A DNA stretch of 64,000 nt from Ruminococcus sp. GTDB lineage: Bacteria > Bacillota > Clostridia > Oscillospirales > Ruminococcaceae. The notes beneath the pieces were generated by a model that searched no databases, had not been told where the DNA came from, and was given only the letters and a program-made list of their open reading frames with translations. Numbering within the stretch: the first letter of the stretch is position 1; the number at the start of each line of letters is the position of its first letter. Both the position numbers and the translations under genes were made by a program. The stretch covers positions 1 to 64,000 of the forward strand of contig SVNX01000002.1 of NCBI GenBank assembly GCA_015066665.1, given 5' to 3'. Positions 15,407 through 24,900 of the stretch are shown here, one piece after another.

Positions 15407-16708
15407 ATGAAAATGAAAATGATTCTGCCGGCACTGACGGCCGGTGCACTCTGTCTGGGTATGGCGGCGGCACTGCCGGCACCCACGACCGCAGCGGATG
15501 AGACCTACAAAATCATGTGCGTAGGCGATTCCATCACCCATGGCTACATCAACGGCGACAACGGCTACCGCAAATATCTGTGCTACTACCTCCAGCAGAA
15601 GGGCATCGGCTATGACATGGTCGGCCCCGAGAACGGCTGGACAAACGAGGCCACCTACAGCTGGAACGGCACCACCATCACCTACGATCCCCAGCACTGC
15701 GGCTACAGCGGCTACTCGACCATGAGCTATTCCGGCCGTACGGGCATCTACGAGACCCTCTTCGGCGGCAGCAACCTGATGCAGACATATGATCCGGACA
15801 TGGTGCTGCTGCAGATCGGCACAAATGACCTTCTCGATGCAAGCCTTGACATCCGCACGGGTGTGGGTGACATCCGTGAAACAACCACGGCACTCGACCG
15901 CCTTGAAACCGTTGTGGACAAGATTCTGGAGAATATGGACAGCACGGATGTCCTCTTTGTGACGACTGTGCCCGATATCGATGCAAACACCTGTGCAAGC
16001 TGGGTATCCTCCTATCAGTGGACGTTTGGCATCACGGCCGAGGAAATCCCTGCAAAGGTGCAGGCATGCGTGGATTCCTACAACAGCGGTGTCAGAGCAC
16101 TTGTTGCAGAAAAGCAGGCAGCCGGCAAGAATGTGCAGCTTGGTGATGTGAACAGCGTGGTGGATTACACCGCAGGCGATCTTGAGGACGGCTGCCATCC
16201 GAGCGAACAGGGCTATGCGAAGATGGGTGCGCACTGGGCGGATACCATTGCCTCCTATCTGAGCGGCGGTACTGTGATACCGCCTTCCACCGAACCGACC
16301 ACAGAGCCGACCACGGAGACCACAACAGAAGCGACAACGACTGAAACTACGACAACAACCGAGGCCACCACGACCGAAACGACAACCACGACCGAAGCCA
16401 CGACAACTGAGGCTGCAACCACAACCGAGGCCACCACTACAGTCATGACGACCACGACAGAGTCCACAACCACAACAGAAGCCGCTACGCAGGCACCGAC
16501 AGCTGCGTTTCTCTGGGGCGATGTGAACGGCGATGAGGAAGTCGGCGTGCTGGATATTGTGATGCTTCAGAAGTATCTGCTCGGCTGCACAGCGCTGACG
16601 GCTGATGAGGCCGTGCGTGCGGACTGCGATTATAACGGCAGGATCAACGGCTTTGATCTCGGCCTGCTCAAGAAGTATGTGCTGAGCATCACACCGATGC
16701 CGTGGTAA
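15407..16708 (+). CDS. cellulosomal SGNH esterase with dockerin (CE3-like)
   Basis: A 433-residue protein with a signal peptide (1-29). The SGNH/CE3-type catalytic domain (about 33-285) has VGDSITHGY, GYSGYS, GTNDL and DGCHPSEQG, so the Ser, Asp and His residues are complete. A Thr/Glu linker of TTTEATTTE type (290-365) leads to a type I dockerin (about 370-430: DVNGDEEVGVLD and DCDYNGRINGFD). CE3 enzymes are acetylxylan esterases. The dockerin would attach it to scaffoldin cohesins. AAGGAAGG lies upstream, and it is the second gene of the esterase operon. Confidence 0.92.
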   Translation: MKMKMILPALTAGALCLGMAAALPAPTTAADETYKIMCVGDSITHGYINGDNGYRKYLCYYLQQKGIGYDMVGPENGWTNEATYSWNGTTITYDPQHCGYSGYSTMSYSGRTGIYETLFGGSNLMQTYDPDMVLLQIGTNDLLDASLDIRTGVGDIRETTTALDRLETVVDKILENMDSTDVLFVTTVPDIDANTCASWVSSYQWTFGITAEEIPAKVQACVDSYNSGVRALVAEKQAAGKNVQLGDVNSVVDYTAGDLEDGCHPSEQGYAKMGAHWADTIASYLSGGTVIPPSTEPTTEPTTETTTEATTTETTTTTEATTTETTTTTEATTTEAATTTEATTTVMTTTTESTTTTEAATQAPTAAFLWGDVNGDEEVGVLDIVMLQKYLLGCTALTADEAVRADCDYNGRINGFDLGLLKKYVLSITPMPW

Positions 16709-16721
16709 TGTACAACGAACA

Positions 16722-16753
16722 AAACCCCCGATTTCTCTGAGAAATCGGGGGTT
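16722..16753. terminator. bidirectional terminator between the dockerin esterase and aspS
   Basis: AACCCCCGATTTC and GAAATCGGGGGTT form a 13-bp perfect stem with a short loop between convergent genes. Flanking A and T stretches serve both strands. Confidence 0.9.
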
Positions 16754-16757
16754 ATTC

Positions 16758-18539
16758 TTATTCTTCTTCCTTTTCGATCACGGCAATGCCCAGCACATCG
16801 AGGTTTTCCTTCTCGACAACGGACGGGCAGGCGCTCATGATTTCGGAGGCATCCTTTACCTTCGGGAATGCTACCACATCACGCAGGCTCTCGGCCTTGC
16901 ACAGAACCATTGCCAGTCTGTCCAGACCAATGCCCAGACCGCCGTGGGGCGGTGCGCCGTAGTGATAGGCTTCTACGAGGAAGCCGAACTTCGCTTCGAT
17001 CTCTTCATCAGTGAGACCCAGTGCACGGAACATCTTCTGCTGCAGCTCGTAGTCGGTGATACGCATCGAACCGGAGCACAGCTCTACGCCGTTGAGAACG
17101 AGGTCGTATGCCTTTGCCGTCACCTTGCCCGGATCGGATTCGAGGTAGGGCAGGCATTCATCCTCGGGCATGGTAAAGGGATGGTGCATCGCAAGCCAAG
17201 TCTTAGAATCCTCATCCCACTCGAAGAACGGGAACTGTGTGATCCACAGGAAATTCAGCTTGTCCTCGGGGATGATGTCGAGCTTCTTTGCCACATGCAG
17301 ACGCAGTGCACCCAGAACAGGCAGTGTCACGCTGTTCTTGTCAGCAATGAACAGGGCAACGTCACCCTTTTCACAGCCGATGGTGGAGAGGATGTTCTGC
17401 ATTTCTTCTTCACTGAAGAACTTGGAGAATGCGCAGGTCGGTGCTTCATCGGCCCAGCGGATGAAGGCAAGGCCCTTGGCACCGATGCCGCGTACCATTT
17501 CGGTGAGCTTGTCGATCTCCTTGCGGGTCAGGATCTTTGCCGCATCCTTTGCCACGATGCAGCGCACGCTGCCGCCGGACTGGACTGCACCGGAGAATAC
17601 GCCGAAGCCGCAATCCTTCACAAGCTCGGAAATATCGCAGATTTCCATGCCAAAGCGGGTGTCGGGCTTATCGGAACCATAGCGGTTCATGGCATCCGCA
17701 TAGGACAGACGGGGCAGGGGCAGGGAAACCTCCTGACCGAGCACATCGGACATGAGCTTTGCGAGGAAGCCCTCGGTCATGTCGAGGATGTCCTCCACAT
17801 CGACATAGGACATCTCGAGGTCAATCTGTGTGAATTCCGGCTGACGATCCGCACGCAGATCCTCATCACGGAAGCATCTTGCAATCTGGATATAACGCTC
17901 CATGCCGGCCACCATCAGCAGCTGCTTGTAGATCTGCGGGGACTGGGGCAGGGCGTAGAATTTGCCGTTGTGCACACGGGAAGGAATCAGATAGTCTCTG
18001 GCGCCCTCGGGTGTGGACTTCATCATCATGGGTGTTTCGATCTCAATGAAGTCGTTGGCATAGTAATATTCTCTTGCGCACTTTGCAATCTTGTGACGCA
18101 TGATGAGATTCTGCTGGAGGGGTGTTCTTCTCAGATCGAGATAACGATACTGCAGACGCAGTTCCTCGTTGACATTGGTCTCATCGCTGATGACGAACGG
18201 CAGCGGCTCAGCCTTGGAGAGGATGCGCAGATCCTCGGCCACGATCTCAACCATGCCGGTCTTCATGTTGGGGTTCACATCCTGACGCTGCACAGCGGTA
18301 CCCTTGACCATCAGGACATATTCATTCTTGACGGATGCGGCCTTCTCAAAGATGGCACGATCGGTCTCGTCATTGAACACAAGCTGCACCTCACCGCTTC
18401 TGTCACGCAGAACGATGAAAATGACCTTGTTCTTGTTTCTCATATACTGTACAAAGCCGCCGACAGTCACCTGCATGCCCGGCTCTGTTACCTCACCGCA
18501 GCCATGTGTGCGGCGCAGATTTCCCATAGATTCAACCAT
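16758..18539 (-). CDS. aspS: aspartate-tRNA ligase
   Basis: The 593-residue bacterial-type AspRS charges tRNA-Asp. It has an N-terminal OB-fold anticodon domain (to about 110), class II motifs FIEIETPMM, FRDEDLRADRQPEFTQIDLEMSY and GLGIGLDRLAM, and the bacterial GAD insertion domain (about 290-410). AAGGAGG lies 7 bp before the ATG. It follows hisS with 11 bp between the coding regions, the usual hisS-aspS operon of Firmicutes. Confidence 0.97.
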   Translation of the reverse strand: MVESMGNLRRTHGCGEVTEPGMQVTVGGFVQYMRNKNKVIFIVLRDRSGEVQLVFNDETDRAIFEKAASVKNEYVLMVKGTAVQRQDVNPNMKTGMVEIVAEDLRILSKAEPLPFVISDETNVNEELRLQYRYLDLRRTPLQQNLIMRHKIAKCAREYYYANDFIEIETPMMMKSTPEGARDYLIPSRVHNGKFYALPQSPQIYKQLLMVAGMERYIQIARCFRDEDLRADRQPEFTQIDLEMSYVDVEDILDMTEGFLAKLMSDVLGQEVSLPLPRLSYADAMNRYGSDKPDTRFGMEICDISELVKDCGFGVFSGAVQSGGSVRCIVAKDAAKILTRKEIDKLTEMVRGIGAKGLAFIRWADEAPTCAFSKFFSEEEMQNILSTIGCEKGDVALFIADKNSVTLPVLGALRLHVAKKLDIIPEDKLNFLWITQFPFFEWDEDSKTWLAMHHPFTMPEDECLPYLESDPGKVTAKAYDLVLNGVELCSGSMRITDYELQQKMFRALGLTDEEIEAKFGFLVEAYHYGAPPHGGLGIGLDRLAMVLCKAESLRDVVAFPKVKDASEIMSACPSVVEKENLDVLGIAVIEKEEE

Positions 18540-18550
18540 AATTTGCCTCC

Positions 18551-19861
18551 TTATTTCATCAGTGCTTCCAGTCCCTCACCCGTACTGAAGAGGGAGTCGA
18601 GCAGGATGGCGGAAAAATCCTCAGCAAAAGCATCATCAAGACGCACCTTGGACTTGTCGCCGGACTGCATATTCTTGACATCCGCCGTGCCCTCTGCGAT
18701 CTCATTGTCACCGAGCACGAGGGTGAACTTTGCATTCATCTTGTCCGCATACTTCATCTGGGCACGCAGACTTCTGCCCATCACATCGGTCTGTGCGGCA
18801 ATGCCTTCACGGCGCAGCACAGCAGTCATGGCGAAGGCCTTCTCTGCGGCGGCCTCGCCCATGGGGGCAATGTACAGGTCGCAGCTGTCCGGCTCGGAGA
18901 GGGTCACGCCCTGATTGCGCAGTGTGAGCAGCAGACGCTCAAGACCCATGCCAAAGCCGAGGGCAGGCGTTTCCGGCCCGCCGAGCTGGCCGATCAGACC
19001 GTCATAACGGCCGCCGCCGCAGACGGTGCCCTGTGCACCGATATCGGTGGTCACGAACTCGAACACGGTCTTGGTATAGTAATCCAGACCACGCACGATC
19101 TTGGGGTTTACCTGATAGTCAATGGAGAGCTGTGCAAGGTGCTTCTTGAGCTGCTCAAAATGCGTGCTGCAATCATCGCACAGGTAGTCAAGAATCACGG
19201 GTGCATCCTTTGCAATTTCGCCGCAGATGGGGCTCTTGCAGTCGAGGATACGCATGGGGTTCTTCTCAAGACGGGACAGGCAGGTCTCACAGAGCTGATC
19301 CTTGGAGGCAGCAAAGTAATCCTGCAGTGCCTTATGATAGGCCTTGCGGCAGGTGGGACAGCCGATGGAGTTGATATACAGCTGGATGCCCTTGATGCCG
19401 AGCATATCGATGATGTTCTTGGCAAGGCTGATGACCTCAGCATCCGCGGAGGCATGCGGAGAACCCGCCATTTCCACACCGAACTGGTGGAATTCACGCA
19501 GTCTGCCCGCCTGCGGACGCTCGTGGCGGAAGCAGGACAGGATGTAGTAAACACGCTGCGGGAGTGCTTCGTTCAGAAGGCCGTTCTGCAGCATGGCACG
19601 GATGGTGCCGGCAGTGCCCTCGGGACGCAGTGTGAATGTGGATTCCTTTGCGGTGACGGTATACATTTCCTTCTGCACGACATCGGTCGTTTCGCCGACG
19701 CTGCGGCAGAACAGATCGGTCTGTTCAAAGGTGGGGACACGGATCTCACGGAAGCCATACACATCCGCAGTCTCACGCAGCATGCGTTCGAGCACCTGCC
19801 AGTCCCGGCTTGCAGAAGGGAGGATGTCCTCCGTACCGTTGGGTCTCTTGATATTTGCCAT
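18551..19861 (-). CDS. hisS: histidine-tRNA ligase
   Basis: This 436-residue class IIa synthetase begins MANIKRPNGTEDILP. Motif 2 is RHERPQAGRLREFHQFG, the histidine-A motif VRGLDYYTKTVFEF, and the C-terminal anticodon-binding domain starts near 335. The start at 19861 is used because GGAGGT precedes it; a TTG 12 bp upstream overlaps that site. Upstream lies a hairpin closing the mgsA transcript. No T-box leader fits in the 100-bp gap. Confidence 0.97.
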   Translation of the reverse strand: MANIKRPNGTEDILPSASRDWQVLERMLRETADVYGFREIRVPTFEQTDLFCRSVGETTDVVQKEMYTVTAKESTFTLRPEGTAGTIRAMLQNGLLNEALPQRVYYILSCFRHERPQAGRLREFHQFGVEMAGSPHASADAEVISLAKNIIDMLGIKGIQLYINSIGCPTCRKAYHKALQDYFAASKDQLCETCLSRLEKNPMRILDCKSPICGEIAKDAPVILDYLCDDCSTHFEQLKKHLAQLSIDYQVNPKIVRGLDYYTKTVFEFVTTDIGAQGTVCGGGRYDGLIGQLGGPETPALGFGMGLERLLLTLRNQGVTLSEPDSCDLYIAPMGEAAAEKAFAMTAVLRREGIAAQTDVMGRSLRAQMKYADKMNAKFTLVLGDNEIAEGTADVKNMQSGDKSKVRLDDAFAEDFSAILLDSLFSTGEGLEALMK

Positions 19862-19900
19862 ATTTACCTCCAAATTGCGGATTGCCCTATGTGGGCATCA

Positions 19901-19932
19901 AGGCAACACCGTACGGATGCACGGTGTTGCCT
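19901..19932 (-). terminator. hairpin between mgsA-like gene and hisS
   Basis: AGGCAACACCGT and ACGGTGTTGCCT form a perfect 12-bp stem with an 8-nt loop. Only a short T-containing tail follows on the minus strand, so it may be a weak terminator or a processing site, allowing read-through into hisS-aspS. Confidence 0.6.
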
Positions 19933-19961
19933 CATTGTTGACTGTTCATTTCAGGCCACAA

Positions 19962-20366
19962 TCAGATTGTGGGATTGCCGATCTCTCTCCAGTCGAGGTC
20001 GCCGCGCTCGAGCGCCATGATGAGCGCTTCGCCGGTGGCGATGTTGGTGGCAACGGGCACATTGTGCACGTCACACAGACGGAGCAGATTGATGTCATTC
20101 GGCTCGGACGCCTTGGGCGTAATGGGATCGCGGAAGAAAAGCAGGACATCGATCTCGTTGCAGGAGATTCTTGCGCCGATCTGCTGGCCGCCGCCCTGGG
20201 AGCCGCTTAAATATTTCTGAATGGTAAGTCCTGTGGCCTCGCTCACCAGCTTACCTGTTGTGCCGGTCGCACACAGATTATATCTTGACAGGATGCCGCA
20301 ATAGGCAATGCAGAACTGCACCATCAGTTCCTTCTTGGCATCATGAGCGATCAATGCGATTGTCAT
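19962..20366 (-). CDS. methylglyoxal synthase homologue with altered catalytic residues
   Basis: A 134-residue MGS-fold protein (MTIALIAHDAKK, ATGTTGKL, LLRLCDVHNVPVATN). MgsA converts dihydroxyacetone phosphate to methylglyoxal. Compared with E. coli MgsA, His19-Asp20 are kept (H8-D9), but catalytic Asp71 in GGDQQ is Gly60 (GGGQQ), His98 is Ser87 and Asp101 is Asn90. Normal activity is therefore doubtful. The start at 20366 puts AGGAAAGG 9 bp upstream. It lies 50 bp after minD, the position mgsA holds in many Clostridia, so it is the orthologue by context. Confidence 0.85.
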   Translation of the reverse strand: MTIALIAHDAKKELMVQFCIAYCGILSRYNLCATGTTGKLVSEATGLTIQKYLSGSQGGGQQIGARISCNEIDVLLFFRDPITPKASEPNDINLLRLCDVHNVPVATNIATGEALIMALERGDLDWREIGNPTI

Positions 20367-20416
20367 ACTTCTCATTCCTTTCCTGCCGCCGGAGCGGCTT
20401 TTCAAACTATCAGTAA

Positions 20417-21160
20417 TTACTTGATCACAAGCGGAATCTGTTCGCCGTTGAGGCGCTTGGCAATGGCGTCAAATGCCATCAGACAGGGTGCACTGGTCGG
20501 AATCGGTGTGCCCTTTCCGGTGGCCTCTGTGAGGGCAAAATCCTCAGGAATGACGCCCAGAAGCTGAATGCCGACAGTATCGATGATCTCATCGAGATGG
20601 GCAATCAGCTGGCTGGAAATGCTCTTCTTGCTCAGCTTGTTGATGATCAGACGCTGACGCTTGTTGCCGCGTCTGTAGAATTCATCGGACATCATCGTTG
20701 CATCACGGATGCAGATCGGGTCGGGTGTGGTCACAACCAGAATGAGGTTGGCCTGCTCCACGATGTCGAATACATGGGAGCTGATGCCGGCACCGGTATC
20801 GATGATGATGAAGTCAAAATATTTACGGATGCGCTTACAGATATCTACAATCTGCTCAGCAGTAACCGTCATAAACGGATCCTTGGGGGCACACAGGATG
20901 TTCAGGTTGCTTGCAGACGGTACATGTACCACGGCATCGAGGATCTCCTTCTTACCGGAGAGCACATCGCCGAGGTCATAGTCCACCTTGCCCTTCATGC
21001 CGAACATAATATCCAGACAACGCAGACCGAAGTCCAGCTCAATGATCAGGGTACGATTGCCCTGCTTTGCGAGTGTGTAGCCCAGTCCATAACAAATTGA
21101 GGACTTGCCCGTACCTCCCTTACCAGAAGTAACTGCAATCAGCTTGGGGTTTTTTGCCAT
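20417..21160 (-). CDS. minD: septum-site determining ATPase MinD
   Basis: A 247-residue ParA/MinD ATPase with deviant Walker A KGGTGKSS (residues 14-21), switch I ELDFGLRCLD and Walker B FIIIDTGAG. MinD normally recruits MinC to poles to block FtsZ. Neither minC nor minE is found beside it, although Clostridia often carry minC-minD-minE in this mre/PBP2 cluster. The C-terminal membrane-targeting helix is short (AIAKRLNGEQIPLVIK). It has its own promoter, 96 bp upstream. Confidence 0.88.
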   Translation of the reverse strand: MAKNPKLIAVTSGKGGTGKSSICYGLGYTLAKQGNRTLIIELDFGLRCLDIMFGMKGKVDYDLGDVLSGKKEILDAVVHVPSASNLNILCAPKDPFMTVTAEQIVDICKRIRKYFDFIIIDTGAGISSHVFDIVEQANLILVVTTPDPICIRDATMMSDEFYRRGNKRQRLIINKLSKKSISSQLIAHLDEIIDTVGIQLLGVIPEDFALTEATGKGTPIPTSAPCLMAFDAIAKRLNGEQIPLVIK

Positions 21161-21255
21161 TTAGATTTACTCCTTTCCAAAGTTGCACTGACTTCCCTCA
21201 ATTTGCTTTTCTCATCAGCAAATTTCAATCACTTTGTACAACATGCCTACTTAAT

Positions 21256-21283
21256 ATTATACCACAAATCTGTATTTTGTCAA
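21256..21283 (-). promoter_or_regulatory. sigma-A promoter of minD-mgsA
   Basis: On the minus strand TTGACA (21278-21283) and TATAAT (21256-21261) have a 16-bp spacer. It lies in the 231-bp gap after the PBP2 gene, separating minD from the mre operon. Confidence 0.82.
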
Positions 21284-21391
21284 ATTCTTTATGACAAAAA
21301 TAGAATTTTTGTGAAATATACTGTGTTTTAGAATTTGATTTTTGTATACAATGACGATTCATTTTCACAAAAACGAACGTCATTTTGCCCA

Positions 21392-23377
21392 TTACATGCC
21401 GCCGTAGACCTCTTCATAGAGTTTGAGGATGGAGCGGATCATATACTTGGAGTATTCGCCGCCCTCAACAATGCCGGCAAAGGCAATCTGGGGGTCATGT
21501 GCGGGGGCATAGCCGATGAAGACGGAGTCCTGCACACGGCTTGCCCACTGGGGGGTACCGGTCTTGATGGCGACATTGTAGCCGAGGTTCTGGAGCGAAT
21601 ACTTTGCGGGCATATTGTTGCGGGATGCGAGGATCATGCCCTCCTCGACATAGTCATAGACGTAGCTGTAATTGCTGTCGATGCGTGCCATGACGGTCGG
21701 TTCGGTTTCCTTGATGCAGTTTTCCATATTGTAGTCCCAGATGCTGTCCACGAGGTAGGGCTTGTAACGCACGCCCTCATTGGCAATGGTGCAGGCCACA
21801 TTGGCCAGCTGCAGGGGGGAGACCATGGTTTCACCGTTGCCGATACCTGCCTGCAGCACCTGACCGACAGTCCACATCAGACCCAGCTCCTCGTACTTTT
21901 CGGGAGAAGCCATATAGCCGGCAGCATCACGGGTTTCGAGACCGGTATTCTGTCCGACGCCGTAGAGTGCGGCATACTTCACGAGGTTATCGATCGTCAG
22001 ATTACGGGACAGCTCATAGAAATAGGAGTTGCAGGACACCATCAGCGCACGGGACACGGAGATATAATCATGCTTGCCTGTACAGCTGTAGGGGGTGTCG
22101 ATGAAGAAATACTTCCGGTTACAGAAGTAGGACGTATGTCCGTCCACGATGCCCTCATTGAGACCAGCCGTTGCGGTGATGGTCTTGAAGGTGGAACCGG
22201 GACGATAGAGGCCCTGTGTGGCACGGTTGAAGAGCGGCGAGCCTTTGGCCTCGAGCAGCTCATCGTACTTCTCCTCATATTCGAGCAGGTTATAGGTCGG
22301 GCAGGTGGCCTCACCGAGCACGGCACCGGTCTTGGCATCGAGCACAACGAGCGCACCGCTGGTCACGCCGCCCAGCTCACCCTTGGTATTGATGGCGGGG
22401 AAGTCACGGATGAAGTCCTCGAGGATCTTCTGGAGTCCGCGCTGGAAATCGCTGTTGACGGTCAGCTTGACGGTACAGCCGGGGGTAGCGGGGGTGGTGA
22501 TCTCATCGGAGACGGGCACGCCGTCCTCGAAGGTAATGGTACGCACGCCCTCCTTGCCCTGCAGTGCTTCTTCCATGGCCTTTTCAATGCCGCTGATGCC
22601 GACGATGGCATCGAGGTCATAGCCCTTGTCGAGGTATTCCTGCGCCGTATCGGCATAAATCGGGCCGACAGTGCCGATCTCATGGGGGATGACATCGCCG
22701 ATCTCAATCACACGTTCGGCATTCTGTGCAATCGTTACACCACGCAGGAGAAGCTCCAGCTCGGAGATCTCAGCGACAGTGTCCAGTTCAAGGCCGCTTG
22801 CGATCTCGAAGCGGTTGCTGATGGAGAAATCCTGCTTGAGCATGGAATAGCGGATGCCGGCGAGCGTCCGCTGCTGTTCGGGAGTATAGGCATCGGTAAT
22901 GGCAAAATCCGCAAGGAGGATATCCATGCAGTTTTCCGCCGTGGCATAGGCGTTGACACCGATGGTGGATTTCATGGCATTGAGGCTTTCCTCGGACGCC
23001 TCAGGAGCAAAGCTGTAGGGCATCTCACGGGAGATGGGCAGCACATCCGTCCATTCGACGCCGGCATCGGACAGAATCTCTGTCACACGCAGCAGAATGG
23101 CGTTGCCGAGGGCAGGATCCGTGGGGAAATTCTTGTCATCGATCACGACGGCATAGCACACCTCATTGCTGACGATGGCATTGCCCTCGGCATCGACAAT
23201 GATGCCTCGAGTGGCGGGAATTTCCTGCGTATAGGTGCTGGTGATGATTTTTTTGCTGGTATAATGATCGGACTCCACGACCTGAATCTTCAGAAGCCGC
23301 ATCGCACAGAAAATGGCTGCTGCCAGCACAAGCAGCACTGAAAGGGATATTTTCACATAATCGGAAACAGTTCTCAT
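21392..23377 (-). CDS. mrdA: penicillin-binding protein 2 (elongation transpeptidase)
   Basis: A 661-residue class B PBP with one N-terminal membrane helix (about 9-28), a PBP dimer domain, and a transpeptidase domain from about 300. The active site is complete: SxxK in RPGSTFKTITA, SxN in SCNSYFY, KTG in IKTGTPQWA. It cross-links lateral-wall peptidoglycan in the Rod complex. It follows mreD by 24 bp in the mreBCD-mrdA order. No rodA is seen next to it. Confidence 0.93.
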   Translation of the reverse strand: MRTVSDYVKISLSVLLVLAAAIFCAMRLLKIQVVESDHYTSKKIITSTYTQEIPATRGIIVDAEGNAIVSNEVCYAVVIDDKNFPTDPALGNAILLRVTEILSDAGVEWTDVLPISREMPYSFAPEASEESLNAMKSTIGVNAYATAENCMDILLADFAITDAYTPEQQRTLAGIRYSMLKQDFSISNRFEIASGLELDTVAEISELELLLRGVTIAQNAERVIEIGDVIPHEIGTVGPIYADTAQEYLDKGYDLDAIVGISGIEKAMEEALQGKEGVRTITFEDGVPVSDEITTPATPGCTVKLTVNSDFQRGLQKILEDFIRDFPAINTKGELGGVTSGALVVLDAKTGAVLGEATCPTYNLLEYEEKYDELLEAKGSPLFNRATQGLYRPGSTFKTITATAGLNEGIVDGHTSYFCNRKYFFIDTPYSCTGKHDYISVSRALMVSCNSYFYELSRNLTIDNLVKYAALYGVGQNTGLETRDAAGYMASPEKYEELGLMWTVGQVLQAGIGNGETMVSPLQLANVACTIANEGVRYKPYLVDSIWDYNMENCIKETEPTVMARIDSNYSYVYDYVEEGMILASRNNMPAKYSLQNLGYNVAIKTGTPQWASRVQDSVFIGYAPAHDPQIAFAGIVEGGEYSKYMIRSILKLYEEVYGGM

Positions 23378-23401
23378 CCGTTTGACTCCTCATCCGACAG
23401 C

Positions 23402-23974
23402 TCAGTCACGATAGGCCGCACCAAGCATGGTCTTTTCCAGTTCATGCGTCCGGCGGTTGCCGCATTTTTCGGCGAGCCACTTGATCGGCGCATACAGAAG
23501 CAGCGTCGAAGCGACCGTCATGGCACCGCTCGGCAGGATGACACCCGTATAAATCAGGCCGACATCCTCATGACCCCAGATGGAATAATAGAAGGTATAA
23601 TCCAGATAACCCTGCACCAATGTGCAGACCGCCGTCAGAAGCAGGATATTGAACAGCTTCTGGCGGAGAATATAGTTGTACAGAAGCGACACAGCCACGC
23701 AGCATACGACAAGCAGCACGGCATTGTAGCCCAGCAGCTTTCCGCAGGAAATATCCAGCAGCAGGCCGCTGATGGTACCCACGGCCATGGCCTGAATTTC
23801 GCCCGTATGCGAGGAAATGCACAAAGAAAGCGGAATCAGCAGCAGGGGCTTGAGCATACTGCCGGCGGTGGATGTCAGAAAAGCCAGCGCAATGAGCAGC
23901 CCGAAAATCACCCACTGCAGTGTCTGAAGGAAATAATAGCGTCTGCGCTCCTGACGGGTACTGCGGCGGATCAT
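23402..23974 (-). CDS. mreD: rod shape-determining protein MreD
   Basis: A 190-residue polytopic membrane protein with about five hydrophobic segments and the MreD-like GTISGLLLDI segment. Its start codon overlaps the mreC stop by 4 bp (ATGA). MreD joins MreC and PBP2 in the elongation machinery. Sequence conservation in this family is low, so the call rests partly on position between mreC and mrdA. Confidence 0.9.
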   Translation of the reverse strand: MIRRSTRQERRRYYFLQTLQWVIFGLLIALAFLTSTAGSMLKPLLLIPLSLCISSHTGEIQAMAVGTISGLLLDISCGKLLGYNAVLLVVCCVAVSLLYNYILRQKLFNILLLTAVCTLVQGYLDYTFYYSIWGHEDVGLIYTGVILPSGAMTVASTLLLYAPIKWLAEKCGNRRTHELEKTMLGAAYRD

Positions 23975-24822
23975 TTCTTACCACCCTTTCCGTCGAAATC
24001 GGTGACCACCACGACCATGCGGAGGTTTTCCACATTGACGGCCGGTTCCACAACGGCATAGGAGGTCATACCGGCTTCATCCGTGCGGGTTTCCTTGACA
24101 TAGCCGATGACATAGCCATTCGGGAACAGACCGCTGTCCCCTCTTGTGATGATGACATTATCCTTGACGACTCTGGTCTCAAGATTGAGGTAGGACATGC
24201 GGCACAGACCATCCTTTGCAAGGGAGATGGTGCCGCTCAGCACGCCGTTTTCGCCGCTCCTGACGCAGATGGCGGAGACAGAGACATCGGGGGACAGAAT
24301 GGTGGTGACGGTGGAGATCTCCTCGCCCACCTCGGTGATGATGCCCACCAGACCCTGCTCGGTCACAACCGGATCGTGCAGGCTGATGCCGTCCTTGCTG
24401 CCGCCGTCGATCTGGAAGGCATGATAGGGATCATTGGTCACATAGCCGATGACCTCGCAGGGGGATGACAATGTGAAATCCGTATGCGCTTCCTTGATGC
24501 CGACAAACTCCTGCAGATCGGCGAGTTTTTCCTTGGTTTCCTGATAATCGGCCAGTTCACGGTTCAGCTCGGCGACTTCCTTTTTGAGTGCCTGGTTCTC
24601 CTGATAGTATGCATCGGCATTTGTGTACATATCCAGAACATGCTCCACACTTGCCGAAATGGCATTGGACGCCTTCTGCAGAGGCGCTGTGAGACTTTTG
24701 AAAATGCCGATACCGGAAATGGTATAGCCGCCCTTGGATACGGCATAAATCATGATGCCGATCAGAAGAGCCAGCACAAAGAGAATGATTTTGCACTTTG
24801 TGCTCTGGAGAAATTTGCCCAT
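23971..24822 (-). CDS. mreC: rod shape-determining protein MreC
   Basis: A 283-residue protein with one N-terminal membrane helix (8-28), a coiled coil (about 55-100, YYQENQALKKEVAELNREL) and two beta-barrel domains from about 110. It is extracytoplasmic and links MreB/MreD to PBP2. It lies 78 bp after mreB and overlaps mreD by 4 bp. The gap with mreB contains complementary GAGTCTG/CAGACTC segments. Confidence 0.94.
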   Translation of the reverse strand: MGKFLQSTKCKIILFVLALLIGIMIYAVSKGGYTISGIGIFKSLTAPLQKASNAISASVEHVLDMYTNADAYYQENQALKKEVAELNRELADYQETKEKLADLQEFVGIKEAHTDFTLSSPCEVIGYVTNDPYHAFQIDGGSKDGISLHDPVVTEQGLVGIITEVGEEISTVTTILSPDVSVSAICVRSGENGVLSGTISLAKDGLCRMSYLNLETRVVKDNVIITRGDSGLFPNGYVIGYVKETRTDEAGMTSYAVVEPAVNVENLRMVVVVTDFDGKGGKK

Positions 24823-24900
24823 CCGTCCTCTCCTTTCTAATACAACAGAAACAGAGTCTGCCGGCTTCTCTCTGCTGTTCCGTCAGACTCCCGTCCTGCA

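Noticed and set aside
19862-19961. T-box leader for hisS-aspS
   Set aside because: The 100-bp gap is too short, and no specifier loop or TGG anti-terminator sequence was seen.
21335-23341. 668-codon plus-strand ORF antisense to the PBP2 gene
   Set aside because: Mirror frame of a complete class B PBP with intact motifs; no supporting start signal.
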